From assembly GCF_000826655.1 (NCBI RefSeq), contig NZ_JXJO01000017.1:372001-436000 (forward strand): a stretch of 64,000 nt of DNA, written 5' to 3'. The position numbers were made by a program, and so were the translations under genes. The notes beneath the pieces were generated by a model. The model was not told where the DNA came from and did no database searches. It saw only the letters and a program-made list of their open reading frames with translations. Source of the DNA: Psychroserpens damuponensis (lineage in GTDB: Bacteria > Bacteroidota > Bacteroidia > Flavobacteriales > Flavobacteriaceae). Position 1 is the first letter of the stretch; the number at the start of each line of letters is the position of its first letter. Of this stretch, positions 25,440-36,376 are shown piece by piece.

Positions 25440-28229
25440 ATGAAAACAATTTTCAAGATTATGATGCTGTTTTGTTGTGCTCTAACTTTTGCACAAACAA
25501 CAACGGTAAAAGGTAAAGTCATCGATAATAATGGTGTTCCATTACCAGGTGCAAATATCATCGTAGTAGGAACAACTACAGGTACTATTTCAGATTTCGA
25601 TGGTAATTATACGCTAGTGGTAAACCAAGCACCTCCTTTTTCTATCCAAGTCAGTAGTGTAGGTTTTGAAAGCGTAACAAAAGAAGTTACTACCAATCCA
25701 CAAACTATTGATATCACCATGATAGAGGGTAGCGCTCTTGATGAAGTCGTTATTTCTGCTTCAAGAACTCCAGAACGTATATTTGAATCTCCTGTTACCG
25801 TTGAACGATTTGGTCTAAAGGAAATTAAAAATACTGCCTCTGCAGATTTTTATGATGGTTTAGAAAACCTTAAAGGCGTTGACGTTAATACAAACAGTTT
25901 AACATTTAAATCAGTAAACACAAGAGGTTTTGCAACATTCGCTAATAATAGATTCATGCAATTGGTTGATGGAATGGACAACTCGACACCTGCATTAAAC
26001 TTTCCTATAGGAAATTTAGTAGGTATGGTAGAAACAGATGTTCAAAGTGTAGAATTATTACCTGGTGCATCATCTGCTCTATATGGCGCAAACGCGTTTA
26101 ATGGTATTTTATTTATGCGTAGTAAAAATCCTTTTGATCATCAAGGCATAAGTGTTTCTATAAAAAGAGGTATTACATCTCAAGAAGCAGCTGGCGAAAA
26201 TGAATATACAGATATAGGTGTTAGAATGGCCTATAAATTCAGTGACAAGTTTGCTGCCAAAGCAAATTTCGGCTTCTTACAAGGTACCGATTGGGCTGCA
26301 ACAAGTATTGTTGATAAAGACTTAGAAGGTGGAACTAGAGAGTCAAATTTAAGCTATAATGGTGTTAACGTTTATGGTGATGAAGTAGGTGCAAACATTA
26401 AAGATGTTGCATTAACCTTAGAGGGATTAGGTGTTTTACCAGCAGGCGCAAATGCATTAGTACCTTCGCAAAGAGTCACAAGAATAGGGTATAATGAAAG
26501 TGATTTAACCGATTATAATGCTGAAAGTATTAAAGCAGATTGGGGATTATATTACCGTCCTATTGAAGATAATAGTTTAGAAATATCATATGTTGGTAAA
26601 GTAGGTACAGGTACAACAATTTATCAAGGTTTAAATAGATATAATATTGATGGTTTCTTTCAAGAACAGCATAAATTAGAAGTTAAGAATGATAATTTCT
26701 TCGTTAGAGGTTACGTAGTAGCTGATAAAGCTGGAAAATCATACGATATGGTATTTACAGGTATTCAAATTTTAAATGAATGGAAAGATCATAGCACGTA
26801 TTTTGGAGAATATACTGGTGCTTATGTTCAATCAACATTAAGTGGAGCTACTAATGAACAAGCTCATGCCATAGCAAGAGCTCAAGCAGAATCTGGGCGT
26901 TTTGCACCAGGAACACCTGAGTACGATGCAGCATTTAATAGAAGTATTAATGATCCAAATCTATTAACAGGTTCTAAATTTCAAGATGCTTCAAAATATT
27001 ACCACTCTGATGCAAATTATAATTTTAGTCATCTTATTGACTTTGCCGATATTCAAGTTGGTGGTTCTTATAGACAATACAGCTTAAATTCTGGTGGTAC
27101 TATCTATACAGATACTGATGGTCCTATTGATTATTCTGAATTTGGTGTGTATACGCAAGTTCAAAAAAACTTAGAATTAACTGATGATATGGAATTGAAA
27201 TTAACAGGTTCTGTTCGCTATGATAAATCCGAATTTTTTGATGGTTTCTTTTCTCCTAGAATATCTGCAGGTTTATCAGTAAATAGAAATCACAACATAA
27301 GAGCTTCTGTGCAAAAAGGATTTAGAAACCCTACAACTCAAGATTTATTTATTGGTTTAGATTCTGGTCAAGGCTTTTTAGTTGGTTCTGCTCCTACAAA
27401 CTTAGACCGATGGTCAAGAAATTTAGCGGTTAGTGCTGCAGGACAAGAGTTAGGACAACCTGCAACTGTTACACAAACAGGTGCTGCTCCATATACTAAT
27501 TCATACTCTGCTAGTTCATTAGAAGATTTTGCCGCAACAGGAGACCCAACTGTACTAGAAGTTGCAAACTCTGCATTAATAAAACCAGAGCAAGTTACTT
27601 CCGCAGAAATAGGATATAGAGGTAAAGTAAAGAAGTTTATCATTGATTTAAGTGTATACTATAACAGCTATAAAGATTTCATTTCTCAAGAACGTGTAGC
27701 TTCACCTCTTTATGGTACAGCTGGTGACGGTTCATTATCAGTATTAGCAATAGTGAATGGTGATTTTCAAGGCTACAGTGCTTATACAAATGCAAAAGCA
27801 GAAGTAAATTCTTATGGTGCTGCTATTGGAGTTTCTACCAAAGTATTTGGCGGTTTTGATTTAGGAGGTAGTTACACCTATTCAAAATTAGATTTTGATG
27901 AAAATAAATATCCAAATTTTATAACAAACTTTAATACTCCTGAACATAAGTTTAAAGCTAATTTTGGTCATACAGACGTATTCAAAAACTTCGGATTTAA
28001 TATCGCTTATAGATTTAGTGATGATTATTTCTGGGAAGCAACTTTTGGAGACGGAGTAGTTCCTGAGTTCCACGTTTTAGATGCTCAAATTAATTACAGA
28101 ATTCCAAGTTTAAAATCTTCATTTAAAGTTGGTGCAACTAACTTAACAGGAGATGAATACTTTACAGCTTTTGGAACTGGATTTATAGGTTCTATGTATT
28201 ATGCATCTTGGACAATTAATAACTTATAA
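25440..28229 (+). CDS. TonB-dependent receptor with carboxypeptidase-like N-domain
   Basis: 929 residues, outer-membrane 22-strand receptor. Signal peptide ending TFAQ; a carboxypeptidase-regulatory-like domain (VKGKVIDNNGVPLPGANI, about residues 24-100); a TonB-box-like segment DEVVISASRTPERI; a plug domain (FGLKEIKNTASADFYDGLENLKG to SALYGANAFNGILFMRSK); then the barrel with NIRASVQKGFRNPTTQDLF. It is followed after 11 bases by a GDSL lipoprotein gene, so the pair may import or process one lipid-like ligand. The substrate is not readable. Confidence 0.88.
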   Translation: MKTIFKIMMLFCCALTFAQTTTVKGKVIDNNGVPLPGANIIVVGTTTGTISDFDGNYTLVVNQAPPFSIQVSSVGFESVTKEVTTNPQTIDITMIEGSALDEVVISASRTPERIFESPVTVERFGLKEIKNTASADFYDGLENLKGVDVNTNSLTFKSVNTRGFATFANNRFMQLVDGMDNSTPALNFPIGNLVGMVETDVQSVELLPGASSALYGANAFNGILFMRSKNPFDHQGISVSIKRGITSQEAAGENEYTDIGVRMAYKFSDKFAAKANFGFLQGTDWAATSIVDKDLEGGTRESNLSYNGVNVYGDEVGANIKDVALTLEGLGVLPAGANALVPSQRVTRIGYNESDLTDYNAESIKADWGLYYRPIEDNSLEISYVGKVGTGTTIYQGLNRYNIDGFFQEQHKLEVKNDNFFVRGYVVADKAGKSYDMVFTGIQILNEWKDHSTYFGEYTGAYVQSTLSGATNEQAHAIARAQAESGRFAPGTPEYDAAFNRSINDPNLLTGSKFQDASKYYHSDANYNFSHLIDFADIQVGGSYRQYSLNSGGTIYTDTDGPIDYSEFGVYTQVQKNLELTDDMELKLTGSVRYDKSEFFDGFFSPRISAGLSVNRNHNIRASVQKGFRNPTTQDLFIGLDSGQGFLVGSAPTNLDRWSRNLAVSAAGQELGQPATVTQTGAAPYTNSYSASSLEDFAATGDPTVLEVANSALIKPEQVTSAEIGYRGKVKKFIIDLSVYYNSYKDFISQERVASPLYGTAGDGSLSVLAIVNGDFQGYSAYTNAKAEVNSYGAAIGVSTKVFGGFDLGGSYTYSKLDFDENKYPNFITNFNTPEHKFKANFGHTDVFKNFGFNIAYRFSDDYFWEATFGDGVVPEFHVLDAQINYRIPSLKSSFKVGATNLTGDEYFTAFGTGFIGSMYYASWTINNL

Positions 28230-28240
28230 AATTTACAATA

Positions 28241-29860
28241 ATGAAAACTATAAAATATATATTACTATCTGCCGTACTTATAGGCTTTACAGCTTGTAAC
28301 GACGAAGAAGATTATGAGATGACAGAACCTGAAGTTGTACTGCCCACATTAACAGCAGGATCTGCAGACTTTTCTAAGTATGTATCATTAGGAAATTCTC
28401 TAACAGCAGGATTCACAGATAATGCCTTATTTATAGCAGGTCAAGAAAACTCATTTCCAAATACCTTATCTCAAAAATTTGCTCTAGTTGGTGGTGGTGA
28501 ATTTACACAACCATTAATGAATGATAATTTTGGTGGTATGACACTATCAGGTACAAGAATACTTGAACCTAGACTCGTTTTTGGAGGAGCTGGCCCTGTG
28601 GCATTAGAATCTCTTATTGGTCCTGTTTCTGTTTCTACCGAATTAACAAATCCTCCTTCTGGACCATTTAGTAATTTAGGAGTGCCAGGAGCATTAAGCT
28701 TTCACTTATTAGGAAATGGCTATGGTAACTTAGCTAATTTCCCTGCTGCTGCAAATCCATATGCTATAAGAGTATCAGGAAATACTGATGCCTCTATTAT
28801 AGAATTAGCGATGGCTCAAACGCCTTCATTTTTTTCATTATGGATTGGTAATAATGACGTATTAGGATACGCAACGTCTGGAGGAGCTTCTGGAGCATTA
28901 ACAGATCAAGCTACTTTTGATTTTGCCTACGGTACATTAATAACTACATTGACATCTCAAGGTGCTCAAGGTGTTGTTGCTAATATTCCAGATGTAACCA
29001 CGATTCCTTATTTCACAACAGTGCCACATGCACCATTAGACCCAACCAACGAAGACTTTGGACCATTAATTCCAACTTTAAATGGAATTTTTGGACAAAT
29101 CAACGATGTATATACTTTTTTAGAAAGTCAAGGCGTGCCAAATGCTACAGATCGTCAAATTGTTTTTTCTGAAACTGCTGCAAGTCCTGTAGTTATACAT
29201 GATGAGAGCCTAATGGATTTATCTACTGAAATGGCTGCAGTATTTAATGCAAGTCCAACATTTCCAGCATTTATCCAATCTTTCGGTTTGCCTGCTTCAG
29301 CTGCTCCAGCAGTTGCTAACTTATTAGGTCTTGTTTATGGCCAATCAAGACAAGCTACAGCAAATGATTTATTAGTATTACCAAGTTCTTCTATAATTGG
29401 AACAGTAAATGAAGATTTTGCTACGTTTTTAGGAACTCAAGGTCTGCCTCCTGCATTAGCAGGTCAATTTTCTGTTGAAGGTGTTTCATTACCTTTAGAA
29501 GACAAATGGGTACTTTTACCTACAGAACAAGCTGAAATAGCACAAGCAACTACAGGTTTCAATGCAACAATCTCTGCAAGTGCAAGTCAAGCTGGCTTAG
29601 CATTCGTTGATACTAACGGCTTAATGACACAACTAGCAAATGGCGGAATCATGACTGGAGATTTTACACTTACTGGAAATTTAGTAACAGGTGGTGCGTT
29701 CTCTTTAGATGGTGTACACCCAAATGCTAGAGGCTATGCACTAATTGCAAATGAATTTATGAGAGCAATTGATTTAACTTATGGTTCTAATTTTGAAGCT
29801 TCAGGTAATTTTGTAGATGTTGGTAACTACCCAACTAATTACTCGCCTACACTGCAATAA
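28241..29860 (+). CDS. SGNH/GDSL-family lipoprotein hydrolase
   Basis: 539 residues. Lipobox GFTACND (Cys about residue 19). SGNH blocks are seen in order: block I SLGNSLTAGF (Ser; GDSL reads GNSL), block II NLGVPGALS (Gly), block III WIGNNDVLG (Asn) and block V DGVHPNARGYALIA (Asp, His). The protein is Ala/Gly/Pro-rich between the blocks. Predicted esterase or lipase on the outer membrane, probably a partner of the adjacent TonB receptor. Lipase activity is inferred from the family only. Confidence 0.85.
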   Translation: MKTIKYILLSAVLIGFTACNDEEDYEMTEPEVVLPTLTAGSADFSKYVSLGNSLTAGFTDNALFIAGQENSFPNTLSQKFALVGGGEFTQPLMNDNFGGMTLSGTRILEPRLVFGGAGPVALESLIGPVSVSTELTNPPSGPFSNLGVPGALSFHLLGNGYGNLANFPAAANPYAIRVSGNTDASIIELAMAQTPSFFSLWIGNNDVLGYATSGGASGALTDQATFDFAYGTLITTLTSQGAQGVVANIPDVTTIPYFTTVPHAPLDPTNEDFGPLIPTLNGIFGQINDVYTFLESQGVPNATDRQIVFSETAASPVVIHDESLMDLSTEMAAVFNASPTFPAFIQSFGLPASAAPAVANLLGLVYGQSRQATANDLLVLPSSSIIGTVNEDFATFLGTQGLPPALAGQFSVEGVSLPLEDKWVLLPTEQAEIAQATTGFNATISASASQAGLAFVDTNGLMTQLANGGIMTGDFTLTGNLVTGGAFSLDGVHPNARGYALIANEFMRAIDLTYGSNFEASGNFVDVGNYPTNYSPTLQ

Positions 29861-29882
29861 CTCTTAGTTAACATATAGACAT

Positions 29883-29922
29883 AAAACACCATCTTTTTGA
29901 AGTATTAAAAGGTGGTGTTTTT
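29883..29922 (+). terminator. Terminator after the GDSL lipoprotein gene
   Basis: AAAACACCATCTTTT and AAAAGGTGGTGTTTT arms (one G-U pair) followed by seven T. Confidence 0.85.
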
Positions 29923-29950
29923 TTATACTGAAAAAAGCCGAAAAATAGAC

Positions 29951-29980
29951 TTTAGTTTTAAATTAAAAAATATATCTTTG
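29951..29980 (+). promoter_or_regulatory. Predicted promoter of atpD
   Basis: TATCTTTG (29973-29980) matches the -7 TAnnTTTG box, with a TTTAG near -33 (29951-29955) 17 bases before it. The expected 5' leader is about 75 bases. Confidence 0.5.
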
Positions 29981-30059
29981 CAGCGCGAAAACGGAGTGCT
30001 TAACTTGATTGAGTATTAAACGTTTTTTCAATTGAAATATCTAAACATTAAACACATAA

Positions 30060-31571
<1,512 letters not shown>

Positions 31572-31636
31572 ATCAGTATTCAGTATGCAAGTCCTCATAG
31601 CGACTGCAAAACTGTAAACTGCAAATTTAAAAAACT

Positions 31637-31912
31637 ATGCACTTAGAAATTGTATCACCAGAAGCTACATTATTTAGCGGAGAAGTTACTAGCGTAACAC
31701 TTCCTGGAGTTATGGGTGAGTTTGAATTGTTAAATAATCACGCTCCTGTAATTTCATTATTAAAAGAAGGTAACGTTAAAATTAATGGTAATATTACCTT
31801 AGAAGAAACTGTTGAAAAATTATTCAACAAATCTGACAAAGGATTTTGGTTACCAATATCTTCTGGAACACTTGAAATGAAAGATAATAAAGTAATTATA
31901 TTAGCAGACTAA
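31637..31912 (+). CDS. atpC: F1 ATP synthase subunit epsilon (short form)
   Basis: 91 residues: just the N-terminal beta-sandwich (MHLEIVSPEATLFSGEVTSVTLPGVMGEFELLNNHAPVISLL, read in pieces) and a short end, without the C-terminal helical hairpin that can inhibit the enzyme in E. coli. The short form is usual in Bacteroidota. It is 65 bases after atpD and ends in a strong bidirectional terminator. Confidence 0.93.
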   Translation: MHLEIVSPEATLFSGEVTSVTLPGVMGEFELLNNHAPVISLLKEGNVKINGNITLEETVEKLFNKSDKGFWLPISSGTLEMKDNKVIILAD

Positions 31913-31934
31913 GTAATTCTTTATTTAAACATAT

Positions 31935-31970
31935 AAAAAACGCCAAACTTAATTGTTTGGCGTTTTTTTT
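31935..31970. terminator. Bidirectional terminator between atpC and umuD
   Basis: Perfect 14-bp arms, AAAAAACGCCAAAC (31935-31948) and GTTTGGCGTTTTTT (31955-31968), loop TTAATT. It serves the rightward atpC and the leftward umuD transcripts. Confidence 0.92.
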
Positions 31971-31981
31971 ATAAATCTATA

Positions 31982-32419
31982 TTATACTTTCTTAATCACA
32001 TTGGTTACAATACCCCAAATTAAAAAATTATTGTCTTCTGTGATATTTATAATAGGGTAATTTGGATTCTCTGGTTGTAGCCACATTTGATTATCAGCCA
32101 CTCTTAACCTCTTAACAGTAAATTCTCCATCCAAAAAACAAACCGCAATCTTATTATTTGTTGGCTCTAAACTACGGTCAATAACCAGTAAATCACTATC
32201 ATTTAATCCTGCTCCAATCATAGATTGCCCACTCACTCTGGCATAAAAAGTGGTTTCCTTATTCTTAATTAATTCTTGATCTAATGAAAATGGATGGTCA
32301 CTAAAATCTTCTGTTGGTGAAGGAAATCCTGCCGAAATACCTGCATCAAAAAATTGTGCTGCTGAACCTTCAATAGCTTTTGGCGAAAAAAATGTTAATG
32401 TATCAAATTTGTTAGTCAT
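31982..32419 (-). CDS. umuD: UmuD-like S24 peptidase, SOS mutagenesis
   Basis: 145 residues. The self-cleavage site is ISAGFPSPTEDF (Ala-Gly, about residues 30-31), close to the E. coli UmuD CGFPSP site. The catalytic Ser lies in SGQSMIGAG (about residue 64) and Lys in FTVKRLRV (about residue 100). RecA-stimulated cleavage should make the active form that helps a translesion polymerase. The gene is 31 bases downstream of the LexA-like repressor and probably co-transcribed. The polymerase partners are on the other strand across the shared control region. Confidence 0.88.
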   Translation of the reverse strand: MTNKFDTLTFFSPKAIEGSAAQFFDAGISAGFPSPTEDFSDHPFSLDQELIKNKETTFYARVSGQSMIGAGLNDSDLLVIDRSLEPTNNKIAVCFLDGEFTVKRLRVADNQMWLQPENPNYPIINITEDNNFLIWGIVTNVIKKV

Positions 32420-32450
32420 AGTTTTTAGGTATTAAAGGTTTCTCAATATA

Positions 32451-33218
32451 TCACATATTTTTTACAGCTTCAAGTTCTATTTTTAAGTCTTGAAACATAG
32501 CCATAATATTACTCATTTTAAGTTCTTTTTCATCGTATTCTTGCGTGTTGATACAACAAGCAAATTCCCAAAGTTCCAAAATATCTTCTTTAGAAACCAT
32601 ATAAGGCTCATAAGCTTTATTATCTGAACTTAATACTAAATTCACAGCATCATGCTCTGGTAAATAAATACGCTTATACACCAATCCATCATTTTTAGTA
32701 AGCACAATATAAGTGCTTCCATTTTTAACATCGTTAACCGTTTCTACAAATTTGGCAACAATATAAGCGCCATCTTTTACAGGAAGCATAGAATCTCCTT
32801 TAATAGGAAAAGCACGATGTGTACCTGTAGGTAAAAAAGGTAATTTTATTTTTTGCAATTGCTCTATATATTCCGGATCATCATAGCCAGACAAATAACC
32901 TGCCGAAGCTTTTGTAGGCACAATCTCAATTAAATCCTCATTATCATCATTTACTGTTACAGGAAACAACACACGTTTATTCCCTATTTGTATAAACGAT
33001 GTATCCTTAGCAAGTCTCAAATCGTTTTTTACCAAAATATCAATGGGAATATTAAAGTAGTTAGACAAGTCAATCAAACGCTCTATTGGAGGTTCACTCC
33101 TACCTTCTTCATATGAGCCAACTATAGAGCGAGACCAACCCAAATCGTCTGCAAATCGCTCTTGAGACAACTTTTTAAGCGATCGCAAATGCTTAATATT
33201 TACTTGTATGTTTTTCAT
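32451..33218 (-). CDS. LexA/CI-like HTH-S24 repressor
   Basis: 255 residues. N-terminal XRE-type HTH (LRSLKKLSQERFADDLGWSR..IVGSYEEGRSEP, about residues 10-45), then an S24 domain with an Ala-Gly cleavage site in TKASAGYLSGY (about residue 107), Ser in KGDSMLPVKDG (about 150) and Lys in GLVYKRIYLP (about 190). All parts for RecA-induced self-cleavage are there, so it is likely to control the cassette and itself through the palindrome at 33261-33280. The HTH is of the phage CI type and not the winged helix of classical LexA. Confidence 0.87.
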   Translation of the reverse strand: MKNIQVNIKHLRSLKKLSQERFADDLGWSRSIVGSYEEGRSEPPIERLIDLSNYFNIPIDILVKNDLRLAKDTSFIQIGNKRVLFPVTVNDDNEDLIEIVPTKASAGYLSGYDDPEYIEQLQKIKLPFLPTGTHRAFPIKGDSMLPVKDGAYIVAKFVETVNDVKNGSTYIVLTKNDGLVYKRIYLPEHDAVNLVLSSDNKAYEPYMVSKEDILELWEFACCINTQEYDEKELKMSNIMAMFQDLKIELEAVKNM

Positions 33219-33242
33219 TAAAAATTGACTTTAACACTATTT

Positions 33243-33287
33243 ACTACAAATATAAGCAACAACTACTACATATAGTAGTTAATTTTG
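33243..33287. promoter_or_regulatory. Divergent control region of the SOS cassette with operator-like palindrome
   Basis: AACTACTA-CATA-TAGTAGTT (33261-33280) is a perfect inverted repeat with 8-bp arms. A related half site, ACTACAAATA (33243-33252), repeats 22 bases before ACTACATATA (33265-33274). TAATTTTG (33280-33287) is a -7 candidate for the rightward polymerase genes, and TATATTTG on the minus strand (33254-33247) is one for the leftward repressor. The palindrome lies between them, so a bound repressor could shut both. Confidence 0.6.
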
Positions 33288-33364
33288 TTAATCCGTTAAA
33301 ATTTCAGAATAATTAATACAAACCAATCTATTTTTTGAGGTTTTCTTCGGAAATACAAAAACTC

Positions 33365-36300
33365 ATGTACCTCAACAATCACACATATTATAGTCTACGT
33401 TATGGCACAATATCGCCAAAACAATTACTTGCATTAGCGTCAAAACATAGCATAAACACCCTAACTCTTACTGATATCAATAGCACTTCTGCTTGTTTAG
33501 AGTTTGTAAGACTTTCAAACACATACAACATCAAACCTATTCTTGGTGTTGATTTTAGAAATGGAGCACAACAGCAATTTATAGTCATTGCTAAAAACAA
33601 TAATGGTTTTCAACATATAAATACATACTTATCTACATTTCTACACAACCAAACCTTAAAAATTCCTGAGCAACCAGAAGTTAATATAAAGGACTCTTAT
33701 ACCATTTATCCATTTCAAAAAGGAAAACATTTTCAGCTAAAACAACATGAGTTTTTAGGTGTTACACCAAAAGATCTTAACGAATTAAAATTCTCAAGAT
33801 GGAAAACTTCACAACATAAACTCGTCATTTTAAAAACAATCTCTTTTCAAAATAAAAAAGGTTTTAATACACATCGACTATTAAGAGCTATTGCAAATAA
33901 TACGTTACTAAGTAAACTTTCAAACACTGAAGAAGGCGATAAAAATGATATGTTACTGCCTGTTCAACAATTATGTGACATCTATCAAGAGTTTCCAAAA
34001 CTTATAGAAAACACAAACAAGCTAATAACATCATGTAGTATAGATTTCGATTTTTCACAGCAAACAACAAATAATCAAAAAACATATACTAGTAACGAAC
34101 AGTTAGATTTTAGATTATTACGAAAACTCACATATCAAGGTTTACATTATCGCTACAAAAAACCAGGCACTCGTGTTTTTGACCGTATTGAAAAAGAATT
34201 AAAAATTATTGAACAAAAAAACTTTGTGTCTTATTTTTTAATCAATTGGAAAATTCTCAAATACGCAAGAAGCAAAAACTATTTCTATGTTGGTCGTGGT
34301 AGTGGAGCCAATAGCATTGTTGCCTATTTACTTCGTATTACAGATGTAGATCCTGTAGAACTCGATTTGTATTTTGAACGTTTCATTAATCTTTTTCGTC
34401 AAAACCCACCAGATTTTGATCTTGATTTTTCATGGAGAGATCGTGATGATATTACCAATTTTATTTTCAAAACGTTTAAAAACACAACACTTATAACGGT
34501 TTATAACACCTTTAAATTTCGAGCATCTATTAGAGAGCTAGGTAAAGTATTTGGCTTACCTAAATCTGAAATGGATATACTCTCCAAAGGCAAGTACGAC
34601 ATTGAAAAACTTGACCAATTGTCACAGCTTGTTATTAAATACAGTAGGTACATAGAAGGTTTCCCAAATTATTTAGGTATTCATGCTGGTGGAATTTTAA
34701 TTTCTGAAAAACCCATTCATTATTATTGCGCAACTTTCATGCCTCCAAAAGGATTTGCTACAACGCAATTTGATATGGTTGTTGCTGAAGATATTGGCTT
34801 ATATAAGTTTGATATCCTAAGTCAGCGTGGTTTAGGAAAAATCAAAGAAGCTGTAGAAATTGTACGTTATAATCATCCTAAAAAAGTACCAATAGACATT
34901 CACGACATCAAACGTTTTAAAAAAGACGAACGTATTAAAAACCTACTTCGTAATGCAAAAGCTATTGGTTGCTTTTATGTTGAATCTCCTGCAATGCGAA
35001 TGCTGCTTAAAAAACTACAAGTAGATAATTTTTTAGGTTTAGTTGCTGCAAGTTCTGTAATTAGACCTGGTGTTGCTAAAAGCGGCATGATGCGTGAATA
35101 TATTTTAAGATATCGCTATCCTGAAAAACGAAAAGAGGCGCATCCTGTATTATTTAAATTAATGCCAGAAACCTATGGCGTGATGGTATACCAAGAAGAT
35201 GTTATTAAAGTGGCTCATCATTTTGGCGGACTCACCTTAGGTGAAGCCGATATGTTACGTCGAGGGATGTCTGGCAAATTTAGATCGCGTGACGAATTTT
35301 TAAAAGTGAAACAGCAGTTTTTTAACAATTGTAAAAATGACGGACAACCAGAAGCTTTTACAACAGATGTTTGGCGACAAATAGAAAGTTTTGCAGGTTA
35401 CGCTTTTGCTAAAGGTCACAGTGCATCTTATGCTGTAGAAAGTTATCAGAGTTTGTTTTTAAAAGCTTATTTCCCGTTAGAGTATATGACTGCTACTATT
35501 AATAATTTTGGTGGTTTTTACAAAACAGAATTATACGTTCATGAAGCCAGAATGCATGGCGCAATTATAGAAGCACCTTGCATAAATTCAAGTTATTCAC
35601 AAGCTATTATAAAAGGCAAATCTATGTATTTAGGGTTTATGTTTTTACACGCTTTTGAATCTAAAACAATCAAACATATTGTTTTAGAACGCAAGCAAAA
35701 TGGCCCATTTTTAAGTTTAGATGACTTTATTGAACGCGTGCCAATTTCCGTAGAACAAATATCCATACTAATTAAAATTAATGCGTTTAGATTTACGAAC
35801 ATCAACAAACGAGAATTACTATGGCAAGCCCATTTAAAAATTAGTAAAACTGTGGTTGAAGAGCATATTATGACTTTATTTAAAACAGAGAGAATTCATT
35901 ATGAAACACCTAAACTGTCGAGTACAGATCTAGAAAATGCTTTTGACGAAATAGAGCTGTTAGGGTTTCCGCTTTGTAATCCATTTCAATTGTTACAAAC
36001 AGCATCATCAAATCCTACTAGAGCAAAACAACTTATAAATTTTCAGCATAAAACAATTTGTATTGAAGGCTATTTGGTAACCATTAAAAACACAAGTACC
36101 TCTAACGGAAAACGTATGTATTTTGGAACCTTTTTAGATTATGATGGTGACTTTATTGATACAGTACATTTTCCTCCAATAGCTTCAAAATACCCGTTTC
36201 GAGGTCAAGGTATTTATATCATTACAGGAAAAGTAATGGTAGAGTTTGATTGCGTAACTATTGAAGTTTCTCAAATGGAACGTGCTGCCATTATTGAAGA

Positions 36301-36376
36301 CCCTCGTTATACGGTAAACTCTTCAAATCCCACATTTCAGAATAAAAAAAGTTTTAAAGACCTTAAAGTATTATGA
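33365..36376 (+). CDS. DnaE-type DNA polymerase III alpha subunit, probable error-prone (DnaE2-like)
   Basis: About 1003 residues, shorter than replicative DnaE. I take the ATG at 33365; an in-frame TTG at 33335 would read through the CTTCGGAAA copy at 33345-33353. The PHP domain is degenerate: NNHTYYSLRYG and LTDINSTSA have lost the first His and the TDH His, so metal binding is doubtful. The polymerase core is intact: GRGSGANSIVAYLL, PDFDLDFSWRDR (two catalytic Asp) and LYKFDILSQRGLGKI (third Asp). FAGYAFAKGHSASYA and a C-terminal OB-like part follow. It overlaps the Y-family gene by 4 bases. Predicted role is translesion synthesis under SOS control. Confidence 0.87.
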   Translation: MYLNNHTYYSLRYGTISPKQLLALASKHSINTLTLTDINSTSACLEFVRLSNTYNIKPILGVDFRNGAQQQFIVIAKNNNGFQHINTYLSTFLHNQTLKIPEQPEVNIKDSYTIYPFQKGKHFQLKQHEFLGVTPKDLNELKFSRWKTSQHKLVILKTISFQNKKGFNTHRLLRAIANNTLLSKLSNTEEGDKNDMLLPVQQLCDIYQEFPKLIENTNKLITSCSIDFDFSQQTTNNQKTYTSNEQLDFRLLRKLTYQGLHYRYKKPGTRVFDRIEKELKIIEQKNFVSYFLINWKILKYARSKNYFYVGRGSGANSIVAYLLRITDVDPVELDLYFERFINLFRQNPPDFDLDFSWRDRDDITNFIFKTFKNTTLITVYNTFKFRASIRELGKVFGLPKSEMDILSKGKYDIEKLDQLSQLVIKYSRYIEGFPNYLGIHAGGILISEKPIHYYCATFMPPKGFATTQFDMVVAEDIGLYKFDILSQRGLGKIKEAVEIVRYNHPKKVPIDIHDIKRFKKDERIKNLLRNAKAIGCFYVESPAMRMLLKKLQVDNFLGLVAASSVIRPGVAKSGMMREYILRYRYPEKRKEAHPVLFKLMPETYGVMVYQEDVIKVAHHFGGLTLGEADMLRRGMSGKFRSRDEFLKVKQQFFNNCKNDGQPEAFTTDVWRQIESFAGYAFAKGHSASYAVESYQSLFLKAYFPLEYMTATINNFGGFYKTELYVHEARMHGAIIEAPCINSSYSQAIIKGKSMYLGFMFLHAFESKTIKHIVLERKQNGPFLSLDDFIERVPISVEQISILIKINAFRFTNINKRELLWQAHLKISKTVVEEHIMTLFKTERIHYETPKLSSTDLENAFDEIELLGFPLCNPFQLLQTASSNPTRAKQLINFQHKTICIEGYLVTIKNTSTSNGKRMYFGTFLDYDGDFIDTVHFPPIASKYPFRGQGIYIITGKVMVEFDCVTIEVSQMERAAIIEDPRYTVNSSNPTFQNKKSFKDLKVL

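Noticed and set aside
33335-33364. TTG start for the DnaE-type gene
   Set aside because: The extra residues are not DnaE-like and include a copy of the dispersed CTTCGGAAA word; the ATG at 33365 fits better.
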